Of a stretch of DNA of 32,808 bases, positions 1 to 7,934 are shown in pieces. Within the stretch, counting starts at the first letter, position 1. Every line of letters begins with the position of its first letter. The notes under the pieces were generated by a model. That model had not been told where the DNA came from. It was given only the letters and a program-made list of their open reading frames with translations, and searched no databases. Origin of the DNA: Deltaproteobacteria bacterium (GTDB lineage: Bacteria; SAR324; NAC60-12); the NCBI GenBank assembly GCA_002685535.1, contig NYXK01000162.1, positions 1 to 32,808 of the forward strand, written 5' to 3'. The position numbers and the translations under genes are program-made.

Positions 1-221
<221 letters not shown>

Positions 222-381
222 TTTGTTGGCTTTGGAATCTTTGTGGGTGACTTGAAAAGAGTTGCGGATGGAGGAGTGTAAGTTTTTAATGTTTAAAGGG
301 ATTGGAAGTTGATAGTGCGATGTGTGGAAGGGTGTTGTATGAAGGAATCGGCAGTCCGAGTTTGGGGGGAGGACCTGGGGA

Positions 382-392
382 TTTTTATAGAC
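382..392 (-). promoter_or_regulatory. TATA-type box of copy 1
   Basis: On the minus strand this reads GTCTATAAAAA, 161 bp upstream of ATG 221. It matches the boxes in front of three neighbouring genes, although the spacing is longer. The motif is visible; the promoter role is inferred. Confidence 0.5.
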
Positions 393-485
393 TGGGTTAT
401 CGTGCAGATGAGTCTTGGATTGCGCTGATCGCTTGAGATGGCATGGTCGAGGTGATTCAAAGCTACGTAGAGTCAGACTTGTCAC

Positions 486-1003
486 TTGTCGTTTGAGCTG
501 GTCACATGCTTAGTTGAAAGGATTTCCCATGAGCTTAGCTTGAAGCGAATATTGACGTGCACGGCGCTTGGTTTGGTCTGATGCTCGTCACGACCAAAGA
601 TCGACCGAATGTGGGCTCCTCGTGAGTTGGACAATTGTTGGCGAGGAGAAGCTCAGGCACAATATATGCATGACACTGAAGCGTTCAGTGCACTTGCGAA
701 CTTTTCTTCTGGAGAGACGCCATGTTTTGTTCTCCTAGTATAACGTTTATCCTTCCAACACACACAGACCGAGAGATGGGATTGCATCAAAAATACTCGC
801 CTTATTGCAAACATCGGCCAGACATATTAGTCGCAGCATAAAACCATGCGACTATCTCCAAGCCATGCATACCGCAAAACTACCATAGCCACTCATAATC
901 CAAAGACACTTCCATTCACCCCTCCTCGCCTCCTTTCATCTCCTTGCCCCACTCCCACCTATCTCCTCCCGTCCACACCACACCTCACCACACGATCTCA
1001 ATT
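486..1003. other. Intergenic, no gene seen
   Basis: No convincing coding frame or RNA gene is visible. The stretch lies between the 3' end of the 1004-1501 gene and the far upstream region of copy 1. The right part (about 900-1000) is pyrimidine-rich on the plus strand. Confidence 0.6.
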
Positions 1004-1501
1004 CTAAAAATCCGGATTAGCCTCCCTCCACTCCCCTCCCTCCTCCTTAATCATCTCCACCCCATTCACAGTCTCAAACATCGTCCCACACTCCCAATCC
1101 GGCCAGACACACCGTCTTGGATCCTTCCCTTCCGCACAAACATGTTCCGGTATCTCCCTCTCATACTTCTCTACCATCTCCTTCACCTCGGGGTCCTCAA
1201 CTATGAGAACGTGCGAGTGTGGACAGAATCGGATGGCGCCGGCGACGTAGAGGGTGTTGGCGATGGTGCGGGCTTCTTCGTGAGTGAGTGGAGTGGAAGT
1301 TGTGGTGGTGCTTGTGGTGGCGTGAGAGTTGGGCGGGCGGGGATACGAGTGTTGGATTATGCGGAGGAGGAGGTAGTAGGTTACTATTGTTGCGGTGGGA
1401 GAGCCTCCTGCTTGGAGGTATTTGGCTTTATTGCGGAGTTCTTCGCGTTTTGGAATCGAGAGGATCTCGGAATCTGGGGGTGGAGTTGGTGGTGATGACA
1501 T
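1004..1501 (-). CDS. Small protein with C-terminal glycine-poor variant of the array module (165 aa)
   Basis: Single-exon frame starting at ATG 1499-1501, 165 residues. Residues 1-12 are Ser/Pro-rich. Residues 18-52 form a helical segment, followed by a Thr-rich linker (61-70). Residues 72-117 (LTHEEARTIANTL, then HVLIVEDPEVKEMVEKYER) resemble the module of the neighbouring loci; compare GYVLIDRELQDLWVEY in copy 1. The tail holds four Cys (122, 131, 138 and upstream 93) with two Trp and may be a small structural segment. A TATA-like AGTCTATTTAA lies 136 bp upstream of this ATG, supporting the start. No known domain is recognised and no function is assigned. The plus-strand frames over the same bases look like antisense shadows. 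Confidence 0.65.
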   Translation of the reverse strand: MSSPPTPPPDSEILSIPKREELRNKAKYLQAGGSPTATIVTYYLLLRIIQHSYPRPPNSHATTSTTTTSTPLTHEEARTIANTLYVAGAIRFCPHSHVLIVEDPEVKEMVEKYEREIPEHVCAEGKDPRRCVWPDWECGTMFETVNGVEMIKEEGGEWREANPDF

Positions 1502-1636
1502 TGTGATTTATGGATACTATGTGGTCTCAAGTCCTTCCTTGTGGTCTGCGAATGGTAAAGGAGAGTGCGAGGAATGTACGAGATTGGAGTTGAGGTTCAG
1601 GTTGGAAAATTCAGACGTTACACGATGATGCCTTTG

Positions 1637-1647
1637 ATTAAATAGAC
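1637..1647 (-). promoter_or_regulatory. TATA-like box of the 1004-1501 gene
   Basis: On the minus strand it reads GTCTATTTAAT. Its near edge is 136 bp from ATG 1501, the same spacing as for the genes at 1929-2603 and 3429-4004. The GTCTAT half is identical and the AT half is diverged. Confidence 0.5.
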
Positions 1648-1928
1648 TTTCCCTACGTGAGCTGAAGAGGAACGTGTCTGAAGGGAACAGTCATAGACGA
1701 TTTAAATCTAGTTTCTGTGAATGAGGGAATATGATAGTCATCCGGCTCGAGAAATTTGACTTGTGAGGGTTGCCCATTCTCTTCCGTTCACCTAGGCCTT
1801 ATACAGTAACCGCAATCAAGTGTTTATCATCTCAAAGAATATTCAACTTTGCCGTTTGGTAGCTGCGAGCCAAATATCGCAGCGCTTCAATTACTCTACG
1901 TCAGAAACAGAAGGTTACACTTAGTGTT

Positions 1929-2603
1929 CTAGAAACCAGGACATCCAGCATTGACGCTTGGAAAGGTACCACCTTGACCAACTTGACCTCCCGAATTACC
2001 TTGTGCTGGAGAGTATTCCCGAGCTCCAGAATTGTGGCCAGCATATTGAAATCCTGGAGTAACTGGAGGGTATTGATCATTTCTACCAAAACCTTGGTTT
2101 TGGCCTGGAAAGCCGCTCGGGAATACTGCCATTCCTGGAGGTTGTGTCGCCTGCGACATCTGCGCTTGCCCGCTCATCGCCGCTGGGCCGCCTGCGCCGG
2201 CCCTCGTCTGCAACTGCTGTTTCACTATATTCATCTGAGCTGCCAAGAGTCGATCAATGACTATAAAACCATTGTTCATTCCCAGATCTCGGATTCTTCC
2301 AAGTTGGAGATCAAATTGTAAAGTTTGATTTGCAAGGTTTTCATCTTCAGATCCCAGCATGGCTCGAATGATGGCGAACATTTCGTCGTCGCTGAAATGT
2401 CCAGAGCGTTGGGACAGCTGTTGGTCCTGACCAGGGAGCTGAGCTGTATTTTGCGCAAAGAAGCTGGGCATCCGAACAGGACTTTGCATGTTGGGAAGGT
2501 TCTGGGCAGGAAAGCGGGGAGGTATCGAAGCCGGGTGTATCATGTGTACTGCAGGTCTTCGGAACCGTGAGTACATTCCTGGTGGTGGCCAGAAAAAGCT
2601 CAT
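1929..2603 (-). CDS. Pro/Gln/Gly-rich protein with central module (copy 2, 224 aa)
   Basis: The start chosen is ATG 2601-2603 (MSFFWPPPGMYSRFRRP). The frame stays open upstream to 2795, but a TATA box lies inside that extension at 2738-2748, so the shorter 224-residue protein is preferred. Residues 1-67 are Pro/Met/Gln-rich and probably disordered. Residues 68-131 form the module: SDDEMFAIIRAML, a middle helix, then NNGFIVIDRLLAAQM. Residues 132-224 are Gly/Gln/Ser/Pro-rich. The module sits between two disordered arms, whereas in the 3429-4004 gene it is C-terminal. No known family is recognised. Prion-like composition would suit condensate or scaffold behaviour, but that is only inference. 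Confidence 0.7.
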   Translation of the reverse strand: MSFFWPPPGMYSRFRRPAVHMIHPASIPPRFPAQNLPNMQSPVRMPSFFAQNTAQLPGQDQQLSQRSGHFSDDEMFAIIRAMLGSEDENLANQTLQFDLQLGRIRDLGMNNGFIVIDRLLAAQMNIVKQQLQTRAGAGGPAAMSGQAQMSQATQPPGMAVFPSGFPGQNQGFGRNDQYPPVTPGFQYAGHNSGAREYSPAQGNSGGQVGQGGTFPSVNAGCPGF

Positions 2604-2737
2604 GATGGAATGATAATGATTATGCTTGAATTTATGTGGTAAAGATACAATGGGGAAGTATCTCTGGTTGATGTCTTGAATGCTTTTGATGCGGAGTGAG
2701 GGAGGTTTGATTCTATGAAGAAGCTTCCGTAGGTAGG

Positions 2738-2748
2738 TATTTATAGAC
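2738..2748 (-). promoter_or_regulatory. TATA box of copy 2
   Basis: On the minus strand it reads GTCTATAAATA. Its near edge lies 135 bp upstream of ATG 2603. The same 11-mer with the same spacing occurs before the 3429-4004 gene. Confidence 0.65.
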
Positions 2749-3428
2749 TGCAAACTTGGTGGTTTTGAATCATGATCATCGCCTTCCTTTCTCAACTACC
2801 AAGCCTCGGCTACGACGTGATTTGCTGGATGGGAGTTTGACTGGTGTCTTTCCGGTAACAGCTTTATCAGTATTACACACATAGCACAGAAAATAGCCAG
2901 TACTTTCAATGCCTCCAACACAGTAACAGTGCCAAGGCGCAGTGCCCAAGCCGTTTACACTTCGCGGGCTTGGCAACAAGATACTTTCAGCGACTTAGTG
3001 TATGCTATCGAAGCTTTCTCATTCAGGAAATTATCGCATAATGCAAATGAAGAGGTCCCGTATTGGGTACACGGAAGACTGAAGAAGACTTTTCTGGATT
3101 CGGAAGCTGAGCATGTATTGTAGCATGAGTACATGGAGAGTCATTGAATGTAAAATTTGATTTTAGTTTCAGTCTAATGTACCAGGCAAATGCCGATTGA
3201 TGTACGCATTACGATCCGCGACGCATGGGAAGCTGCTTTGTTTTGACTCCACAATTTAAGCGAGATGGAGATCTTAGTAATGTCATCCTAGCCACCAGCC
3301 TCATCCAGTCATCAGACACTTCTTAGGACAAATACATTACATTAAACACCATGCAGTGGCCAACAGTCACTTGAAGGCTAGCAGCTCATCGAGAAAAACA
3401 CCAAACTTCCCAAAGCAATTCTCCACGT
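2749..3428. other. Intergenic, no convincing gene
   Basis: This lies between the promoter of copy 2 and the 3' end of the 3429-4004 gene. Short frames occur on both strands (for example 2929-3123 plus, 64 codons) but have no recognisable content or supporting signals. Confidence 0.55.
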
Positions 3429-4004
3429 CTACTGCCCACCAGGACCGCCACCGGGCCCATAAGGATACTCCTTCCCCTTTCCTCCGCCTCCACCAGCATG
3501 CCACTTCTCCATCTCCTCGCGAAAGGACTGCACATTAAGGTAATACTTCCCATCTGCAAGCGGACTTAGCTGACCAATACGGATACCAAAGGACATTATC
3601 AGCGGTGCCTCCCTGATACTCAACCCGCGCGTTTGGCAGAGGCATTGCATGATCTGTTGCTCTGTGACCACCTGACCTAAGGAAGGGATAGGATCTGGTT
3701 TCGGCTCGGGTGGTGGAGGTGGGGGATAATAGTAGGGCTGTGGCGGATATCCTTGCGGTGCGGGTGGTGGTGGGTAGTATTGAGGTGGTGGATATTGAGC
3801 TCCTGGTGGAGCTACCTGTTGTGGAGGACGCATCTGTTGCTGCGGGGGCCATTGTTGTGGAGGTGGAGGCATACCATTGCCCTTTACACCTGGATTAGGT
3901 AACAAGCCCTGCTGCTGCATCGATGGTTGATACGGAGGCTGAGCATAGTTCTGCTGGTAAGCAGGTTGGGCGTATTGTTGTTGAGGTTGTTGTTGATAGT
4001 TCAT
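3429..4004 (-). CDS. Pro/Gln/Tyr-rich protein with C-terminal module (copy 3, 191 aa)
   Basis: The start is ATG 4002-4004 (MNYQQQPQQQYAQPAYQQ). The frame is open upstream to 4235, but the TATA box at 4138-4148 falls inside that extension, so the 191-residue form is chosen. Residues 1-108 are strongly enriched in P, Q and Y with poly-Pro and PPQ/QYYPPP stretches and no predicted fold. Residues 109-169 form the module: VVTEQQIMQCLCQTRGLS, then GIRIGQLSPLADGKYYLNVQ, then FREEMEKWHAGG. The end is a Gly-rich tail. The module's order (helix, helix, recognition-like helix, beta strand, helix) would suit a small winged-helix-like fold, which is inference only. Best-preserved member of the local array. 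Function unknown. Confidence 0.75.
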   Translation of the reverse strand: MNYQQQPQQQYAQPAYQQNYAQPPYQPSMQQQGLLPNPGVKGNGMPPPPQQWPPQQQMRPPQQVAPPGAQYPPPQYYPPPPAPQGYPPQPYYYPPPPPPEPKPDPIPSLGQVVTEQQIMQCLCQTRGLSIREAPLIMSFGIRIGQLSPLADGKYYLNVQSFREEMEKWHAGGGGGKGKEYPYGPGGGPGGQ

Positions 4005-4137
4005 GTTGATTGAATGTAAACGTCGTTTGTGTTCTGCGGTTGTTAAAGTTGTAACTTTGCACAAGGTGATAATGAAGATTGCTTGTGTGTGGTATTTCAG
4101 GAAGGAGGTTTGTTCCAGAAACTGAGCCGTGGCTGGA

Positions 4138-4148
4138 TATTTATAGAC
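4138..4148 (-). promoter_or_regulatory. TATA box of copy 3
   Basis: On the minus strand it reads GTCTATAAATA, with its near edge 134 bp upstream of ATG 4004. It is identical in sequence to the box of copy 2. Confidence 0.65.
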
Positions 4149-4647
4149 ACCAAATGTTGGAAGACCGTTCCTACCTTTCGGTATCCATTCAATGTTCATT
4201 CCATTGCACACTATTCGGTCGATTTGAGCGGACAATGTGATTGTTCAAGACTAGAGACAGGAATTATTGGCTGAGTGGGGCCAAAGACCGCCCGCCAGGG
4301 TGGCGAATGCGTTGAACATGTTATGGTTTCGCCTCTAGAGTAGCCAGTAACTTCTACACAGTCCGAAGTAGTTGATCAACATATGTCAGGCATACATTAG
4401 GCAAATCCATCAAGGCGAATCAAATACAGAGTCGAAGAAATGACATTAACATTAACGAAGACACGACGCTGGTATCCGGTCAATAAACAACATTGATTCC
4501 GAGTGTGTGAAGCATGTCCAAGCAGTCTTTTGCCACACGTCATTCCGTGACATTACGCACAACCAAAGCCTCAGAAATGCATGCGGTTTTTGGAAAATTT
4601 CGATTCAAAAGACAGTAGGACAGCTACGTACAATGTGAGAGGAAATG
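4149..4647. other. Intergenic, no gene seen
   Basis: No coding frame, RNA gene or repeat that I can support. It separates the promoter of copy 3 from the 3' end of the broken copy 4. Confidence 0.55.
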
Positions 4648-5139
4648 TTACTCAGCAACGCCCACTCCGCTAAAACCCGCACTCTTCTCCTCATCTTTCA
4701 TAACATCGCTTCTGATGATGTTTGTTTTAGCAACCTCCTCTTCCTGAACTTCTTCCTGAACTTCTTCCTCCTTTCTCTCCTCCTCGGCCCCCAGCATTCT
4801 CAAATGCTGTTTCTCATCTCTAACCTCACCAATCATATCCTCCCACCTGCCCATCCGTCCCAGTACAAATGGATTTTCCGCATAAACCCAGTGACCCGAA
4901 GGCTTTTTCCAGATCTTATCCTCCTCAGCAAGCTTGTCCAATGCAAGCTATGCTTCGGATTTGCTACACTTGGTCTTCCACATTATGGCTGCCAGGAGGT
5001 AAGTGGTGAGGACATTTAGAGGACAGTGGGGATCAGGAATTCTTGGTTCGGGAATGGATGGAGCGAAGTGACTTGGAGGATATCGTCCTGCTTGGGAGGG
5101 GTATGGTGGGTAGGGACGGTACCATCCACTCCAAGACAT
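4648..5139 (-). pseudogene. Module-family copy 4 interrupted by one in-frame TAG
   Basis: From ATG 5137-5139 the frame reads MSWSGWYRPYPPYPSQAG, a Pro-rich stretch, then LNVLTTYLLAAIMWKTKCS and a TAG at 4948-4950 (codon 64). The same frame stays open for 100 more codons: DKLAEEDKIWKKPSGHWVYA, FVLGRMGRWEDM, then a Glu-rich coiled-coil-like tail. The module spans codons ~41-105, so the stop sits in its middle. Replacing TAG with CAG (Gln) would restore a 163-residue protein. No TATA box is seen at the position expected from copies 2 and 3. Most likely a recent pseudogene. Readthrough, or RNA editing of UAG to UGG as known from other fungi, are alternatives. I saw no intron of plausible length that removes the stop. 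Confidence 0.6.
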
Positions 5140-5460
5140 CCTGAATATCTCGATTTCGTTCTGATGGTTTTGGTAATTGTTTTATCCTTGTTCTGTCATT
5201 TTGAGATGCTTGTTGGTTGAACCTTGCTCTGTGTTTGTTGAGAAGAAGTGGTGGTGGAACATAGAATAATTTGAAGAAACTGTCGGGGGATTCATAGGCA
5301 TTTCGAATTGTGCATTCTTACGGAAACTTAGGCTGCTGATTTGGTGGATGCTCTCTTGGACATTCAGGACCACCTGTAGAAATCATATCCCCTTTACTCA
5401 CCACCCCGATGTGTCTTCCTTCAACGACTCGCATCCCTAACTCCCAAAGCATCATGCGGC

Positions 5461-5470
5461 TATATATATA
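5461..5470 (+). promoter_or_regulatory. TATA box of copy 5
   Basis: The sequence TATATATATA lies about 90-98 bp upstream of ATG 5559 of the broken plus-strand copy. It lacks the GTC prefix and the 134-136 bp spacing of the minus-strand copies. Confidence 0.4.
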
Positions 5471-5558
5471 CCTTCCATCTATTTTCAAATTAGTGAAAGT
5501 CATCGTCCTTCTTCAACCAACGATCACAATCGCAAATAGACCCTCAAGTAATCAGACC

Positions 5559-6260
5559 ATGTTCCCAAGGATCCCAAACGCTGACGGCCTCTTCCCACGA
5601 AGATCAGTAGTAGGAGGACTTGCAAATCTTCCCACTCCGCAACAAGCTCAACAACCTGTCATCCAGCAGCGTCCTGCTGCGGACTGCCACCTGCAGTCCC
5701 TCAGCAATTGCACCCGTATCAGCCACCTCCAGCTCCTGAACAGCTACCTCCAGCGCAACCATACCCTCAGCAACCCGTACTAGTACCGCAAGGAAATGAC
5801 CCACAACTCGTCCTACCTCCCCCATAAAACGCCCTCTCACCTCTCAATCCGCAATATACGCCTTTCCAGCCACAAGCCCCTCCCCCTACCCAGACTTCCC
5901 CATACCAAAATCCCCCACCCATCCAACCAGGCTACATCACCACCACCGACCTCCACCTCGCCATCGAACACCACAAACGCCACCAACCCAGCGCCCGCTA
6001 TTCCGCTCGAGAAACTTTCAACCCTCATATCAGTCAGCAGAGAGTGTCGTATTTTCGTGAGACTGGATTTTCGTGAGACTGGGCAGTATTATGTTGCGGA
6101 TCAGGAGGTGTTGGGGATTGTATGGGAGTGGGTGGAGGTGGGGATGCCGGGGAGGAGGGGTGCTGCAGAGGAGATGAGGGGGATAGGGAGGGGTGGGAAT
6201 GGGGATGAGTGTAGGGAATGTGAGAAGGAGGGGAGAGGGGAGTGTGAGAGGGGAGTGTGA
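5559..6260 (+). pseudogene. Module-family copy 5 with three disabling lesions
   Basis: ATG 5559 opens MFPRIPNADGLFPRRSVVGG and continues to QQRPAA. Coding sense then shifts by one base near 5671-5683 to GLPPAVPQQLHPYQPPPAPE and onward. It meets TAA at 5825-5827 (after VLPPP) and resumes in the same frame as NALSPLNPQYTPFQPQAPPP, then GYITTTDLHLAIEHHKRHQ and QQRVSYFRETG. There a 16-bp tandem duplication (6051-6082) throws the frame. Removing one repeat continues it as GQYYVADQEVLGIVWEWVEV. The N-terminal Pro/Gln-rich part and C-terminal module match the design of the 3429-4004 gene. CAA to TAA would explain the stop. Three independent lesions make this a pseudogene. It is the only plus-strand copy. 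The 3' end runs into a purine-rich repeat. Confidence 0.7.
6051..6082 (+). repeat. 16-bp perfect tandem duplication
   Basis: ATTTTCGTGAGACTGG occurs at 6051-6066 and again at 6067-6082. Because 16 is not a multiple of three, it disrupts the reading frame of copy 5. Removing either unit restores it. Confidence 0.9.
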
Positions 6261-6368
6261 GAGGGAGAGAAGAGGGGAGTGTAGGGAGTGTGAACAGGGT
6301 GGGTGTAGGGAATGTGGGAGGGAGAGGGAAAGAGAGAGGAATAAAGAGAGGAGATGGGGGAGAAGACG
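6120..6368. repeat. G/A-rich tract with short tandem repeats
   Basis: About 250 bp of plus-strand G/A-rich DNA with GGGGAGTGT-type units, including a perfect 13-bp tandem pair (GAGAGGGGAGTGT, 6233-6258). It covers the end of the broken copy 5. Runs of G4 separated by short spacers could form G-quadruplex or triplex structures, which is inference. Confidence 0.65.
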
Positions 6369-6646
6369 GCGCTATAGTTAGCTTGACTCCGTGCTCTGGT
6401 GTTCGGTGTGGCTTTGTTGTGTAGAATTAGATTTGAGGAGAAACTGAGCAGCTGGCTCCGAGAGACATGAAGAAGTATGCGGAACAAAGAATGTTTTTTA
6501 CCAGGCACAAGAATCTCACATATGTGCACAAAAGTAGCTATTCCAATACAAATCGAGACCCTTGCATGCCTATGATTGTCCACGCCAGAGCGCCAAACCA
6601 GGAATGAAGAACACCGTCCGACCAAAGCCTAACTTCAGCCTGCACC

Positions 6647-7462
6647 TTAACGATGGAACACCGCACTCCCAGGGATCCATCCTCTCTCCCTAACACAATA
6701 CCACGTATCTGTCTCACTAGTATCATTTCCACTACTAGTATTCTGATCAATACTCGCATATAAACTCCATCCCAAGCCCTCCAAACACTCCAACATCCTC
6801 ATCAGCAACATCCTCGTACTCATCGTCTCCTCACCAGTAGCCCACCATGGATACCCATTGATTTTGAATTCCCACGCATTCAGCGTTCGGTCTTTCCATC
6901 CACAATCCGTCTGCAGAAGCCTCATACTCGAAAGCAGGTTCTTGAACGCAGTGCGCAATTGCTCATCTGCACCAATCAAGCGCAACCGGTCACTCTTATT
7001 GAACGAGATAGCGATCCATTCGCTAGGAGGGGGCGCTTGTTGCTGTTTCCTGAAGAAAAGCGTATCCTTATCCATCTGCTTCTTACTCACATCCGTACTT
7101 GCATGCAGTATCCATCCCACGGAAAACAAATACGCAAGCACCTCCCTCATCACCACGCGCGAACATATCGCGTCAGACGATTGTCCGTACCATGGGTTCC
7201 CGTAGAGTTTGAATTCGTGCGATCCGCCGTATTTCTGTTCGGATTGGAGACCTTTGGGGTAGGTGCTTTTTACTACGGCGCGCAGACCGTCGATTTCGGA
7301 TTGTGTGAAGGAGAGGAGGCGGATGCGGTCGCTGCGGTGGAGGGAGAGGGAGGCGAAGGTTGTGCGAAAGGGTGTGTATGCTGGTGCGAGAAGGGTGGAT
7401 GTAGATTGCTGGGTACTCTTCTCTGGAGGAGCGGACTTCTCGTGGGGGTATTGAGGATTCAT
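6647..7462 (-). CDS. Fungal protein with an internally duplicated ~105-residue domain (271 aa)
   Basis: Single exon from ATG 7460-7462, 271 residues. After a Ser/Pro/Gln-rich lead (1-33) come two related domains, about residues 35-139 and 148-258. Each holds, in order, SDR[IL]RL, a helix, EFK[LI]xGxPW, a helical stretch, GW[IS]LxAS[TI]D, and a closing DT/aromatic segment (DKDTLFFRKQ in the first, TDTWYCVRER in the second). I recall similar two-repeat proteins in many ascomycetes but cannot name a family or function with certainty. No signal peptide or membrane segment is seen. The second repeat is the more diverged one: its SKK-type segment is replaced by a Ser/Asn/Thr-rich loop. The other minus-strand frame at 6538-6759 is a shadow. 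Confidence 0.8.
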   Translation of the reverse strand: MNPQYPHEKSAPPEKSTQQSTSTLLAPAYTPFRTTFASLSLHRSDRIRLLSFTQSEIDGLRAVVKSTYPKGLQSEQKYGGSHEFKLYGNPWYGQSSDAICSRVVMREVLAYLFSVGWILHASTDVSKKQMDKDTLFFRKQQQAPPPSEWIAISFNKSDRLRLIGADEQLRTAFKNLLSSMRLLQTDCGWKDRTLNAWEFKINGYPWWATGEETMSTRMLLMRMLECLEGLGWSLYASIDQNTSSGNDTSETDTWYCVRERGWIPGSAVFHR

Positions 7463-7934
7463 TGTGAGGTTGCTGAATGTGAGGTGCGAGGCTTCAGCCT
7501 TATGACGTCAATGGGGTTGGGGCTTCGAAATTGTTGTTCGAGCAGCAAGTTTTTGGTTAGATGTATTTAAGCTCTGTCGATTGAAAGTTTTGGTGAGCTT
7601 CTTTTCTGCAGAGATCTGAAGACTTTATACGTACCTTTTTGGTGATCAATGAGGGATGTTGGTGACTGCCTGGCGAGGCTGTGAAGTCCCCATTGAGGCT
7701 GTGCGGCTAGGGTCTAGCGCTACATCCTACCCGATCCAACGGTCCACCCGCGCCCTGTGATCTGATTCCGGGTATGATCCGGATTGGAGTCGAGTTCAAA
7801 AGACTGCAGCCCTTTCAGTGTATTGTGATGGTTCCATGAATGATTGGGCTCGTCGAGCAAAGACTGTATTGCGAGCCTGGGTGGATCTTGGCATAAGACT
7901 TTACAATAAATTGAAATTTTTTAAAGTCGTCCTT
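7463..7934. other. Intergenic between two minus-strand genes
   Basis: It probably holds the promoter of the 6647-7462 gene. A minus-strand GTATAAAG at about 7622-7630 could be its TATA box, about 160 bp upstream of the ATG. No coding frame is supported. Confidence 0.45.

Noticed and set aside
944..1506. Plus-strand frames over the 1004-1501 gene (up to 183 codons)
   Set aside because: They mirror the minus-strand gene, have low-complexity Val/Gly/Glu composition and lack promoter signals; they are antisense shadows.
5796..6260. A separate 154-codon gene starting at 5796
   Set aside because: Its first two thirds are the wrong frame of the P/Q-rich copy. Only the end (FRETGQYYVADQEV onward) is genuine module sequence brought into frame by the 16-bp duplication.
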